A stretch of DNA of 64,000 nt from Acinetobacter brisouii CIP 110357 (GTDB lineage Bacteria; Pseudomonadota; Gammaproteobacteria; Pseudomonadales; Moraxellaceae): assembly GCF_000488275.1 (NCBI RefSeq), contig NZ_KI530762.1, positions 1,644,971 to 1,708,970 of the forward strand. The letters are read 5' to 3'. A program made the translations under genes and the position numbers. The notes beneath the pieces were generated by a model that had not been told where the DNA came from, did not search any database, and worked only from the letters and a program-made list of their open reading frames with translations. Below, in pieces: positions 1-8,482 of this stretch; position 1 is the first letter of the stretch; each line of letters begins with the position of its first letter.

Positions 1-1187
1 TGTAAGGTCGAACGTACGTGTGCATAGCTCCACCATGCCCGATAGGCAAACGCCACCAAGATCAAAATCAACGCAGCACTCAGCACCAATACCAGTTGAT
101 TCATCCCACAAAATAGCACCCCAATATGCGCATCAACTCCCCAACGGGTCAGCTTGGCAGACAGTGGGAACTTGGAAAATTCGATTTGATCGACCACTTT
201 TTGCTGCTGCATATCCACCGCAATCGCATCGACCTGCACAGGCCAACGATGGCGCATTTCTTCAATTGTCCACGCTTTGTCACTGCTATAGCTCGGTTTA
301 ATTTGCAGATATTCGGAAGTTAGTCCATTTTGCTGCGCCAGTTTTTCAATCACATCAAAATTTTTCAGTACTAAAGGCTGATGATGAACTGACATTTGCA
401 TCGGCATATGATGCTCGGCATGTGCATCCATCGGCATAGACATGGGACTGAGCTGCGTATTGAGTGTTGGTGTATCGCTGTTTGCCAAGTGCCGCAGTTT
501 GGCAATATTTGCCCCTGACCAGTTTGACCATGTCAGCCCTGTTGCCGAGAAAAACAGTAGCATTGGAAATACACTTAACCCCACCCAAGCATGCCAACGC
601 AGATTTTTCTGCCGAGGGTGCTGTGTAGTCACCTTCATCTGTTGGCGTTTCCGATACCATTGCCATAACCCTGTCAGCGCAAAAATTCCGAGCCAACTGG
701 CTGCCAACTCGCTGTAGGCGCGCCCAAACGTACCGAGCAACAAGTTGCGGTGCAGATTATCTAAAAAAGTACGAATCGGCAGCACACCACTTGTTCCATA
801 GACAGGTAGCTGCCCCTGAACAGCGAGCGTATACGGATTAATAAAAACCGCATGACTATGCTCAGGGTCTTTCGGATCGAGATACAACACCCGTGTGGTC
901 AAGTTCGGCTGCGGTGCTGGGCGAACGGCGGTAATCACAGCTTGTGCAGGCAAAACTGCTTGTGCCGCAGCAACTTGCAAACTGAGGACTTGTTCTGACT
1001 GAGACAGATCATGCACAGCAAATAACTGCTTTTGATACACCACATGCTCAAGCTGAGGGGTCAGTGCATATAGCAAACCTGTCAATGCAGCAATAAAAAT
1101 AAACGGCGCAACCAACACTCCAAGCTGGACATGCAACACATGTAACAGTTGATTGGAAAAGCGAGTTTGCGACGAGTTTTTCTGCAT
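1..1187 (-). CDS. PepSY-associated membrane protein, C-terminus cut by window edge
   Basis: The reading frame runs open from an ATG at 1187 to base 1, so the end of the protein is missing. About 395 residues are visible. Hydrophobic segments lie near residues 24-42, 163-176 and 200-220, with another close to the edge. This is the layout of the PepSY-TM (iron-regulated membrane protein) family, inner-membrane proteins often found beside TonB-dependent receptors. Residues 246-266 are strikingly rich in methionine and histidine (six Met and five His), which suggests Cu or another soft-metal ligand. The gene diverges from the DUF2946 gene at 1284 across a 96-base gap that should hold both promoters. 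The ATG has only a weak Shine-Dalgarno sequence. The family call is confident; the metal and the reaction are inferred. Confidence 0.85.
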   Translation of the reverse strand, partial: MQKNSSQTRFSNQLLHVLHVQLGVLVAPFIFIAALTGLLYALTPQLEHVVYQKQLFAVHDLSQSEQVLSLQVAAAQAVLPAQAVITAVRPAPQPNLTTRVLYLDPKDPEHSHAVFINPYTLAVQGQLPVYGTSGVLPIRTFLDNLHRNLLLGTFGRAYSELAASWLGIFALTGLWQWYRKRQQMKVTTQHPRQKNLRWHAWVGLSVFPMLLFFSATGLTWSNWSGANIAKLRHLANSDTPTLNTQLSPMSMPMDAHAEHHMPMQMSVHHQPLVLKNFDVIEKLAQQNGLTSEYLQIKPSYSSDKAWTIEEMRHRWPVQVDAIAVDMQQQKVVDQIEFSKFPLSAKLTRWGVDAHIGVLFCGMNQLVLVLSAALILILVAFAYRAWWSYAHVRSTL

Positions 1188-1283
1188 AAAACAGCCCAGA
1201 ACCTTCAAAAATAGGCTGCATCTTATCAATCTTGTGCTAGGCTGTGTACCTTTTTTGGGGAATGTCTAGGTTTAGACTCAGTC

Positions 1284-1685
1284 ATGCGACGTTATGGTTT
1301 CTTTTTCGGCTTGATGGCACTTTTGCTACAAAACCTTGTGTTTTGGCAAGTGGCTATGCCGAAAATGATGCAAAACAACATGATTTGTGAGCAGATTAGC
1401 GTTGCACTTGAACAAAGCAGCATGTCCATGTCACAGATGCACATGTCTGCGGATGAGCATTCCCAAATGCAAAAACAACATGACAAGATGTTGCAGCATT
1501 GTCACTTCTGTGAGCTGTTCCATCATCTCTCGCCGATTACTGAACCAAGCCTGACGCTGATCGAAGATAAAATTCTAGTCCGTCTAATTGTCTTTGCAGC
1601 GCTTAGCTATGTGTTTTTCTATCTACGGCATTTATTTCTATGTCCTCAAGGACGTGCCCCACCTTTTGCCTTCAACTTTGCATAG
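1284..1685 (+). CDS. DUF2946 family protein, Met/His-rich
   Basis: This is a 133-residue protein with an N-terminal hydrophobic segment (about residues 6-24), a central stretch rich in Met, His and Gln (about 45-75), an HCHFC motif near residue 72, a second hydrophobic segment (about 102-118) and a C-terminal PQGRAPP motif. The Cys motif and RAPP tail are marks of the DUF2946 family, whose members commonly sit beside TonB-dependent metal receptors. It lies 61 bases before the receptor gene and reads in the same direction, so the two are probably co-transcribed. The family has no established biochemical role. The ligand-rich region suggests metal binding or sensing in the periplasm, but that is inference. 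Confidence 0.8.
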   Translation: MRRYGFFFGLMALLLQNLVFWQVAMPKMMQNNMICEQISVALEQSSMSMSQMHMSADEHSQMQKQHDKMLQHCHFCELFHHLSPITEPSLTLIEDKILVRLIVFAALSYVFFYLRHLFLCPQGRAPPFAFNFA

Positions 1686-1746
1686 TTTTGTTTAAGCGAA
1701 AATTTTTTCGCACATCGTTATTTTGCTTTTGTTGAAAGGCTTCGTT

Positions 1747-3846
1747 ATGCCACGTATTTTTTTATTGCACCCTCTCACTTGGGGAATTCTTGCTGCGTCT
1801 ATGTCTGCCACGGTAAATGCTGCAAACAGCGTTGATGACAATACTGTTTCAGACTTACCCATCATTACCGTATCTGCCGAAAAACAGGATGAACGCCACA
1901 TTTCTTCTCAAGCGATTACCCAGTTTAAACACAAGCTACTTGAAGTTCCATTTACCAAATCACATGTGTCCAAAGACGATATTCAGAACTACAACATTCA
2001 ACGGGTCAGTGATGCACTGGCGCTAGTGAATGGCGTGATGTATCAGGACAGTTATGGTGGCGGATTTTGGGATAACTATTCATTTCGTGGCTTTAGCACC
2101 GACCCGAATATGGGCACGATGTACATGCGTAACGGTTTGAGTTCACTCAATGGAATTCATGCACCACGCGACATGGTCAACATCCAGTCGATTGATTTTC
2201 TCAAAGGGCCAATGGCAGCCATGTATGGACAAGGCGCAATTGGTGGAATTATGAACATCACCACCAAACAGCCCGAGTGGACACCGAAAACCAGCTTTTC
2301 GGTCAGTGGCAGTACCGAAGAACAGTATCGCGGTTCGGTGGATACTACGGGAGCGATCAACGATGCCCTTGCCTACCGTTTAGGTGTGGCCTATGAAAAC
2401 AACCAAAGTTTTCGAGATCATGTCGATAATCAACACTATTACATTGCTCCACAACTGGTATGGAAAATCTCGGATCAGACCCAGTTGAATCTAGACACTG
2501 AATTTGCAAATTACAGTGGTGTGTTTGACCGTGGTATTCCGATGGCCAACGGTCAGTTCGGCAGTATTCATAGCTTTTACGGTGAACCAAGCGATGGCGA
2601 TATCAAGATCAAAGATCAGATGGTTCAGCTACGCTTAAATCATCAATTGAATGACAATTGGGACAGCACCACGGCGCTGAGCTATGAACATGGTGAACGT
2701 GAAGGTACATCAACCGAGATTTCATCCATCAGCAGCGATGGGCAAACTGCCAACCGTTTCCGCCGTTATCGGCATTTTGAAACTGAAACCACCCAGTTCC
2801 AGCAAATTTTACGTGGCAAATTCTCTACAGGTTCGATTCGTCACGAAGTCGTTGCCAACTTTGAAGCAGGACATTACACCATTGATCAATTACAACGAAG
2901 AAGTACATCAGGTGCAAGCAGCCCTATTAGTATTAGCAACCCTGTTTATGGTCAGACGATTTTACCGCTGACCCGCACCACCAAATTTAGCCTAGAAACC
3001 CAAGATATGTTGGGACTGAACCTGCAAGATCAGATTTTCCTGAATGATCAATGGAATATTGTGCTGGGTGGACGTTATAACCGCCAACAACAACAGATTG
3101 ATGATTACCGTACAGGGATTTCTGCCAAGCAGGCATTTACACCGTTTACTCCACGCGTAGCGATCAATTATCAACCCACTAAAAAATGGTCACTGTATAG
3201 CAACTGGGGCAAGTCATTTGAACTCAACACAGGTTTAGATAAAAACCATCAATTGTATGATCCTGAAAAAACTCAAAGCTGGGAAATCGGCACAAAATAC
3301 CAGTTTTTGCCAAAAAGCTGGTTCGGGCTGACCTATTTTAATCTGGATAAACACCACTTACTGACTGAAGGCATTAGCGACAGTTATGTGGATAGCGGAC
3401 ATGTACAAAGCCACGGGCTTGAAGTCGAATTACAGCATCAACTTATGCAAAATTTACGAGTGAGTGCCAACTATACCTTGACCCATGCTTCAATGATTGA
3501 AAGTGAGGTCGATGTCAAAGGTGCGCGCCTAAAAAACATTCCAAAACACATGGCAAACCTGTCAGCAGATTATCAATTCCATATTGCAGATTACCCTGCT
3601 GGACTAGTGGGCAACCTCAATTACTTTGGCAAGCGCAGTGCTAACTATATTGATAACAGTACAAGCTTGCCATCATTTACCGTGGTAAATGTGGGTGGTT
3701 ATATCTTGCCGCGTCCAGACGTGCGGGTGCAGCTAAACATCAGCAACCTGTTTAACCGTACCTATTATGTATCGAGTTATACCAATTACTGGGTTCAACC
3801 TGGTGAGCCTCTGAAAGCTACACTGACTTTAAATTGGACATTCTAA
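1747..3846 (+). CDS. TonB-dependent outer-membrane receptor (siderophore/metal type)
   Basis: The 699-residue product has a signal peptide ending near residue 25 (VNA/AN), a TonB-box-like segment LPIITVSA at about 37-44, a plug domain with the GPMAAMYGQGAIGG motif typical of ferric-siderophore receptors, and a 22-strand-type barrel ending in Trp-Thr-Phe. It should import a ferric siderophore or metal complex across the outer membrane using TonB energy. I chose the ATG at 1747, which has AAAGG about eight bases upstream, over a TTG 24 bases earlier. The plug resembles FhuE/FpvA-like receptors, but the plug is methionine-rich (DPNMGTMYM) and the neighbours are Met/His-rich. Copper is therefore a real alternative substrate. 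No Fur box was seen upstream. Confidence 0.88.
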   Translation: MPRIFLLHPLTWGILAASMSATVNAANSVDDNTVSDLPIITVSAEKQDERHISSQAITQFKHKLLEVPFTKSHVSKDDIQNYNIQRVSDALALVNGVMYQDSYGGGFWDNYSFRGFSTDPNMGTMYMRNGLSSLNGIHAPRDMVNIQSIDFLKGPMAAMYGQGAIGGIMNITTKQPEWTPKTSFSVSGSTEEQYRGSVDTTGAINDALAYRLGVAYENNQSFRDHVDNQHYYIAPQLVWKISDQTQLNLDTEFANYSGVFDRGIPMANGQFGSIHSFYGEPSDGDIKIKDQMVQLRLNHQLNDNWDSTTALSYEHGEREGTSTEISSISSDGQTANRFRRYRHFETETTQFQQILRGKFSTGSIRHEVVANFEAGHYTIDQLQRRSTSGASSPISISNPVYGQTILPLTRTTKFSLETQDMLGLNLQDQIFLNDQWNIVLGGRYNRQQQQIDDYRTGISAKQAFTPFTPRVAINYQPTKKWSLYSNWGKSFELNTGLDKNHQLYDPEKTQSWEIGTKYQFLPKSWFGLTYFNLDKHHLLTEGISDSYVDSGHVQSHGLEVELQHQLMQNLRVSANYTLTHASMIESEVDVKGARLKNIPKHMANLSADYQFHIADYPAGLVGNLNYFGKRSANYIDNSTSLPSFTVVNVGGYILPRPDVRVQLNISNLFNRTYYVSSYTNYWVQPGEPLKATLTLNWTF

Positions 3847-3855
3847 GGTGTATTT

Positions 3856-3880
3856 ACACGCCATTCTGAGGATGGCGTGT
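3856..3880. terminator. Hairpin after the receptor gene
   Basis: A 9-bp perfect stem (ACACGCCAT / ATGGCGTGT) with a 7-base loop starts ten bases after the receptor stop codon. It is followed by ATTAAATT and not by a clean T-run, so it is a likely but weak terminator. Confidence 0.5.
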
Positions 3881-4131
3881 ATTAAATTCTGAATATCAGA
3901 TGTAACAATCAGAAAGATTTACCCTAACTCATACAAGCTTTGAAACGTTCTTCATAAAAGTAGGATATGACCAAAATCCATGTGCAAGGAAGTTTGCTGT
4001 CTAAGTTTGGCGCGGTATGCATGAGCCATATTCTTGACCAATCCGTTGTTTTTCTGCGTTGGCAATAAATCCTGACAAATTTAAAATGTCTTAGTAAACA
4101 AAATGATAAAACCACAAAAATCAACTTTTAT
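3881..4131. other. Intergenic DNA, possible decayed coding remnant
   Basis: There is no convincing gene between the receptor and the K+ channel. A 66-codon minus-strand frame (3924-4124) has no ribosome-binding site, and neighbouring frames each carry only short open stretches. The 3920-4090 part is less A+T-rich than normal spacers here and may be the tail of a decayed gene. I do not recognise it. Confidence 0.3.
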
Positions 4132-5118
4132 TCAGTCATGCAACTTTTCACCACAATGCGGGCAATATTTATAATGTTTTAATTCTTGTTCCTTCTCTTC
4201 GAGTATTTGTTCTCGAATTAATTGCATCTGAATTTCATGAATTTGCTCTTTTCTTAGTCCGACTATACGCCCTATTTGCTGTATTTCTTTTTCATCATTC
4301 ACCAAATCCAAGTCTTTTCCGATAATCAATTCGCGAAATTCTTGCTCAAGACGTTCCTTACGCACATTGAGTTCATTGGCTAAACCTGTTGCCAGAATAC
4401 CTGCGGGTAAAGCAGCTAAACCAACTCCCAAAACCATAATCACTGAGCCGAGTATCTTTCCTGCATTGGTGACAGGCGTTACATCTCCATAGCCAACCGT
4501 GGTTAATGTCACCACTGCCCACCACATGGCTTGTGGAATTGAGCCAAAAACATCAGGCTGTGCTTCATGCTCAAAAGCGTAGACTCCACCTGCCGCCAGC
4601 ACAATCATAATGATTAAAATAAAAATGACCGCCTGAAATGAACCTTTCTCACGCTCAATGACATTCAACAGAATTTGTAATGACACAAAATAACGAGTCA
4701 ATTTCAGCAGTCGTAACAACCGAAGGATTCGTAAATAACTCAAATCCATATGAACAAAAAAGTTGAGATACGCAGGGAAAATTGCTACAAAATCAACAAT
4801 AGCAGCCCCACTTAAAAGCCAATGAGATCTTTGCTTCCATGCTGGAGTTTCAAGATCTTCTTCAACTACACTCCACAGTCGCAGCAAATATTCAATGGTG
4901 AACACTGCAATGGATATATGTTCAAAACGATCAAAATAAAACGCATGTGCTTGATAAACATGATCGACTGATTCAACCAAAACCGCTGAAACGTTTGCAA
5001 TGATCATTATAATCAGCAAATAGTTGAAATAGCGGCTTGCAGGCGTATCATAATCAGTATTATGCAGCACGTCATAACAAAAACGACGTGTGCGCCGATA
5101 ATAGTCTAAAGCTGTCAT
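4132..5118 (-). CDS. Voltage-gated-type potassium channel
   Basis: The 328-residue protein has six membrane segments and the K+ selectivity filter TTVGYGD at residues 206-212 between S5 and S6. S4 (about 127-144) carries regularly spaced arginines (LRILRLLRLLKLTRYF), so it is a true voltage-sensor-type channel. After S6 there is a charged, probably coiled-coil region (about 250-315), and the protein ends in a CPHC half-knuckle (Cys319, Cys322), which could make a tetramer-shared metal site. It should conduct K+ through the inner membrane. It diverges from the ribokinase gene. No clear Shine-Dalgarno sequence precedes the ATG. Family identity is secure; the physiological gating signal is unknown. 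Confidence 0.92.
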   Translation of the reverse strand: MTALDYYRRTRRFCYDVLHNTDYDTPASRYFNYLLIIMIIANVSAVLVESVDHVYQAHAFYFDRFEHISIAVFTIEYLLRLWSVVEEDLETPAWKQRSHWLLSGAAIVDFVAIFPAYLNFFVHMDLSYLRILRLLRLLKLTRYFVSLQILLNVIEREKGSFQAVIFILIIMIVLAAGGVYAFEHEAQPDVFGSIPQAMWWAVVTLTTVGYGDVTPVTNAGKILGSVIMVLGVGLAALPAGILATGLANELNVRKERLEQEFRELIIGKDLDLVNDEKEIQQIGRIVGLRKEQIHEIQMQLIREQILEEKEQELKHYKYCPHCGEKLHD

Positions 5119-5280
5119 GGCAGAGACGTGAAAAAGAAAAATTCGATATTAACAAATTCCTTATAGAATTTGAGGAATTTTTCAGCAACTTCTAACCTTA
5201 TTTACCTGATTTTTTGCTACTTCTGTCCCAATTAAAAATCCTTTATGCTGACTCTGGTGACTTTACTGTTGAGCAAAAAA

Positions 5281-6222
5281 ATGAATAACAATCATAAACA
5301 ATTGGTCGTACTGGGCAGTATTAATGTTGATCATCTTTTAAATGTGCATAAGTTTCCACAAGCTGGAGAAACTGTGACTGGCACCCACTACCAACTGGCA
5401 TTTGGTGGCAAAGGTGCAAATCAAGCCGTTGCTGCCAGTCGTAGCGGGGCCAACACTCAATTTCTCGCGTGCTTAGGCAGTGATGCGATTGCTCAAGACA
5501 TTTTGGCGCAGTTTGTTCAAGATGGCATGAATACCGAAGCAGTTTGTCAGATTCCCGAGCAAAATACAGGTGTTGCCCTCATCTTTGTCAACAATCAAGC
5601 TGAAAACTGCATTGGAATTTATGCAGGGGCAAATGCAAGTTTAAGTCCACAATATGTTGCTCAACATGCTGAAAAAATTCGCTGTGCCGATGCCCTTTTA
5701 CTGCAATTGGAAACACCTCTTGAAAGCTTAATTGATGCCGTCAAGATTGCCAAAGCCGCCAATACCATAGTGGTGCTTAACCCTGCGCCAGCACAGAAAT
5801 TACCTGAAGATTTTTTGCAACAGATTGATCTGATCACCCCCAATGAAACTGAAGCCTCTGCACTAACGGGAATTCAGGTCTACGACCTCCAAAGCGCAGA
5901 ACAAGCCGCCCAGCATTTGCATCAGCAAGGCGTTGGTATGGTGATTATCACACTAGGTGAACAAGGCATTTGGCTGAGTCAACAGGGTCAGGGACAACAT
6001 ATTCCTGCATTTAAAGTACATGCTGTTGATACTACAGGTGCAGGCGATACTTTTAATGGTGCCTTAATGACAGCACTTCTTGAAGATCAGAACTTATTGG
6101 ATGCCAGCTATTTTGCCAGCGCAGCAGCGGCGCTCGCGGTTACCCATGCAGGTGCGCAACCATCCATTCCTTGGCGTGTACAAATTGATGAATTTTTGGA
6201 AGAGCTCAAAGAGCAAGATTGA
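5281..6222 (+). CDS. rbsK: Ribokinase (PfkB family)
   Basis: This PfkB-family sugar kinase of 313 residues phosphorylates D-ribose to ribose 5-phosphate in the cytoplasm. GSINVD near residue 12 and FGGKGANQAVAAS near 41 form the first signature. DTTGAGDTFNG at 250-260 is the second signature, with catalytic base Asp256. The start at 5281 matches the normal ribokinase N-terminus; a 12-residue extension from 5245 is possible but lacks a ribosome-binding site. No ribose transporter, rbsD or rbsR lies nearby, so the gene stands alone. A related nucleoside or sugar kinase specificity cannot be excluded. Confidence 0.85.
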   Translation: MNNNHKQLVVLGSINVDHLLNVHKFPQAGETVTGTHYQLAFGGKGANQAVAASRSGANTQFLACLGSDAIAQDILAQFVQDGMNTEAVCQIPEQNTGVALIFVNNQAENCIGIYAGANASLSPQYVAQHAEKIRCADALLLQLETPLESLIDAVKIAKAANTIVVLNPAPAQKLPEDFLQQIDLITPNETEASALTGIQVYDLQSAEQAAQHLHQQGVGMVIITLGEQGIWLSQQGQGQHIPAFKVHAVDTTGAGDTFNGALMTALLEDQNLLDASYFASAAAALAVTHAGAQPSIPWRVQIDEFLEELKEQD

Positions 6223-6225
6223 GAA

Positions 6226-6270
6226 CAAATAGCACCTTTTGAGGCACCCTTCCTGAAAAGGTGCTATTTG
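6226..6270. terminator. Long perfect inverted repeat after ribokinase gene
   Basis: A 15-bp perfect stem (left arm CAAATAGCACCTTTT) with a 15-base loop begins four bases after the ribokinase stop codon. It lacks a downstream T-run on the plus strand, so it may act as an mRNA 3'-end stabiliser as well as, or instead of, an intrinsic terminator. Confidence 0.5.
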
Positions 6271-6429
6271 TAGAATCAAAGGCATTACCCAAGTGACTTT
6301 GATCTTATAAATCAAGTCTATAGTGAATAAGTGACAAATGTTTCCCGATTTTTTAGCTTTTTCTTGATTTAACAAAATAAAAAACGTGTATATTTTTATT
6401 TTTCAGAAAATTCTTCCAAAGTTTAATTT

Positions 6430-6915
6430 ATGAGCAGCACAGAATACACATTAGATAAAATAGATCGGAAAATTTTATCGGCTTTACGCCAGAATGGGCG
6501 CTTAACGGTTGCCCAATTATCTGAAGAGGTTGGTTTGTCCTCTTCGCCCTGCTGGACACGTTTAAAAAGGCTAGAAACACTTAAAATTATTGATGGCTAT
6601 ACTGCGAATATTAATCCCAAAGCTATTGGGATTAACGAATTGTTTTTTATTGAAATTACGCTAGAACGTCATGATGATGAAATTTTAGAACAATTTAGCC
6701 AAACACTTGCAGACATTCCCGAAGTCATCGAAGCACATTTGGTCACAGGTGATTATGATTATTTAGTCAAAGTTGCCGTCAAAGATGCCGAGCATTATGA
6801 AAAGTTCTTGCGTAAAAAGTTATATTCGATTCAAGGCATTCGCCATACACGTTCTATTTTTGCTTTGCGACCTTTGAAACTGGAAAATACAGCAGATCTC
6901 ATGCTGATTGATTAA
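6430..6915 (+). CDS. Lrp/AsnC family transcriptional regulator
   Basis: The product has 161 residues, the normal size for Lrp/AsnC proteins. The N-terminal winged helix-turn-helix covers about residues 8-60 (DKIDRKILSALRQNGRLT, then a recognition helix in LSSSPCWTRLKRLE). It is followed by the ligand-binding RAM domain (about 70-150), with VIEAHLVTGDYDYLVKV as the conserved core. These regulators assemble as octamers on DNA and respond to amino acids. Target genes cannot be read from the sequence. It lies between the ribokinase gene and the pilin operon and has its own terminator, so it is probably a single-gene unit. Confidence 0.92.
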   Translation: MSSTEYTLDKIDRKILSALRQNGRLTVAQLSEEVGLSSSPCWTRLKRLETLKIIDGYTANINPKAIGINELFFIEITLERHDDEILEQFSQTLADIPEVIEAHLVTGDYDYLVKVAVKDAEHYEKFLRKKLYSIQGIRHTRSIFALRPLKLENTADLMLID

Positions 6916-6925
6916 TATCCAGCCC

Positions 6926-6977
6926 AATGATGACTCAAGACTTTCATTTCAAATAAGATAAGTCATGAGTCATTTTT
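6926..6977 (+). terminator. Terminator after the Lrp-family gene
   Basis: TGACTCA (6931-6937) pairs with TGAGTCA (6966-6972), with an inner ACTT/AAGT pairing, and TTTTT follows at 6973-6977. The internal loop makes the stem imperfect. Confidence 0.6.
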
Positions 6978-7171
6978 AATAAACCTCTTTCATCGAGAAC
7001 ATTCATCATTTATTGCTACTCATAATCATATAAAAATAAGTTCATGTTTTTATAAAAAATTTCATTTCATCGCCGATTTTCATCCATTCATCGACTAGTT
7101 TTATTGTATATCCCAACATAGAGATAAAATTTTAATAAGAAGCTCAAGGCTAAAGTTATAGGGGAACAGCA

Positions 7172-7627
7172 GTGAAACGTCATACAACAGGTTTTACATT
7201 ATTAGAACTCATGGTCACCGTCGTCATCATTGCAATTTTAGCCGCAATTGCGATGCCACTTTACAATAAATATGTCATTAAATCTCATGTGCGTTCAGCA
7301 ATGACTGACCTTACTTCTTTAAGTCTTGTTGTTGAAAACCTTTACCAACGCAACCTTAAATATATTGATAGTACATCTGATCAGGATGCACAAAATTATA
7401 TTTCGACCAATAACGGAATTACCTGGACTCCTGCAGAGAGTGCTAATTTCACCTATACCCTCAATGCAAGTGCAACAGGCTCAGGTACACCCGTTGTGTA
7501 TTACACACTTAAAGCTGTAGGGAGAACTGGTACGATCAATGCTGGATGCACATTGACGCTCACCAATACCAATACCAAAACTATTACTGATACAGGCACA
7601 GGCTGTGGCGGGCTAACATCATGGTAG
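7172..7627 (+). CDS. Type IV pilin-like protein (PilE-like)
   Basis: The 151-residue prepilin has a short basic leader cut by PilD after Gly7. The mature protein begins FTLLELMVTV, with the conserved Glu at position 5 needed for assembly, and has the hydrophobic alpha1 helix (residues 8-30). Two cysteines in the C-terminal part probably form a disulfide loop. The start is GTG at 7172, preceded by GGGGA at the right distance; there is no in-frame ATG. It is the first gene of a five-gene pilin operon and overlaps the next gene by seven bases. PilE-type minor pilins belong to the type IV pilus tip set; a competence pilin is another possibility. Confidence 0.85.
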   Translation: MKRHTTGFTLLELMVTVVIIAILAAIAMPLYNKYVIKSHVRSAMTDLTSLSLVVENLYQRNLKYIDSTSDQDAQNYISTNNGITWTPAESANFTYTLNASATGSGTPVVYYTLKAVGRTGTINAGCTLTLTNTNTKTITDTGTGCGGLTSW

Positions 7628-8094
7628 GGCTATATCAAAAAGGCATAACGCTAATTGAGTTAATCATCACATTAGCTCTTGTAGCCGTTATTATTGCCTC
7701 AATCGCTCCTTTGGGACGATCATGGATCGCAACTGCGCATGTGTCAAAAGCACAATCTGTTTTGACTCAAGCCTTTAATAAAGCAAAAACTGAAGCATTG
7801 AAAAATCCCAATAAAGTTTTAAGTGATGCAACAAATCCAACTGTTGCAACGATTACCATTGATAATACCGCCAAAACAGTCTCCATTAGTAATAGTAACA
7901 GTACAACGATTTGGAGTGATTCATTTGATCAAGATACGAGCATTACGCTTCCAACAGCATGCAGTTCAAAAATTTTACTGAACAATACTGTTCAATTTTT
8001 AAATTCCACTACCCCTACGACGATTGACAATACATGTTCTAGCTATACCATTTCTGCTAGTTCAGCTCAAAGCGTAACTGGCGTTTTAAGGTGA
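7621..8094 (+). CDS. Minor pilin, FimT/FimU (GspH) type
   Basis: This prepilin-like protein of 157 residues has a leader processed after Gly8 and a mature N-terminus ITLIELIITLAL carrying Glu5. GspH/FimT proteins have this leader, a spine helix and a beta-rich globular head. The head here is rich in Ser, Thr and Asn and has two cysteines. The ATG lies inside the end of the previous gene, so translation is probably coupled. By position and size it is the FimU-like member of the tip complex, which primes pilus assembly. The low similarity typical of the head keeps the exact subtype uncertain. Confidence 0.8.
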   Translation: MVGLYQKGITLIELIITLALVAVIIASIAPLGRSWIATAHVSKAQSVLTQAFNKAKTEALKNPNKVLSDATNPTVATITIDNTAKTVSISNSNSTTIWSDSFDQDTSITLPTACSSKILLNNTVQFLNSTTPTTIDNTCSSYTISASSAQSVTGVLR

Positions 8095-8100
8095 TTGATC

Positions 8101-8472
8101 ATGAAAAAAAATAATGGTTTCACTTTATTAGAAGTCCTCATTTCAATGTTGCTACTCATGGTGATCGGGCTAGGAAGTGCTTATCTTTTAGCACGTGCAA
8201 ATGTCACTCAACGAGACATGAATATCCATTTACTCACCGTAAGTAAAATGCGTTACATTTTACAAAATGGTGGCTGCACGTCGTCATCAAGTATCAGCAT
8301 TAACGGTACCAACGCCCTTACACCTTGTACGTCATCGTCTGCAACTTATACGGTTTCAGCAAATGGTTTATCAGCGTCTGATGTCGCTGTAACATCACCA
8401 TCAATTTCGGTGTCATCTACAGACAGTACAACAACCAGCTTGATTCCTAGTCCTATTACCATTAGCCCTTGA
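8101..8472 (+). CDS. Minor pilin, PilV (GspI) type, short
   Basis: The 123-residue product starts MKKNNG, is cleaved before FTLLEVLISM and keeps Glu5, followed by a long hydrophobic helix. PilV/GspI-like proteins have this pattern and this second-to-third place in minor pilin operons. I chose ATG 8101 because AAGGTGA lies eight bases upstream; an upstream TTG adds two residues only. At 123 residues it is shorter than the usual PilV (about 160-190), and its head is mostly a Ser/Thr-rich stretch with two cysteines. It is followed ten bases later by the PilW-like gene. Confidence 0.75.
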   Translation: MKKNNGFTLLEVLISMLLLMVIGLGSAYLLARANVTQRDMNIHLLTVSKMRYILQNGGCTSSSSISINGTNALTPCTSSSATYTVSANGLSASDVAVTSPSISVSSTDSTTTSLIPSPITISP

Positions 8473-8482
8473 GGACATCACT

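Noticed and set aside
1696..1711. GCGAAAA/TTTTCGC repeat before the TonB receptor as an operator or attenuator
   Set aside because: Only two bases separate the arms, so a hairpin is strained. As an operator it matches no known site, and it is A/T-rich.
3924..4124. 66-codon minus-strand frame as a gene
   Set aside because: No ribosome-binding site, no recognisable domain, and composition like spacer DNA.
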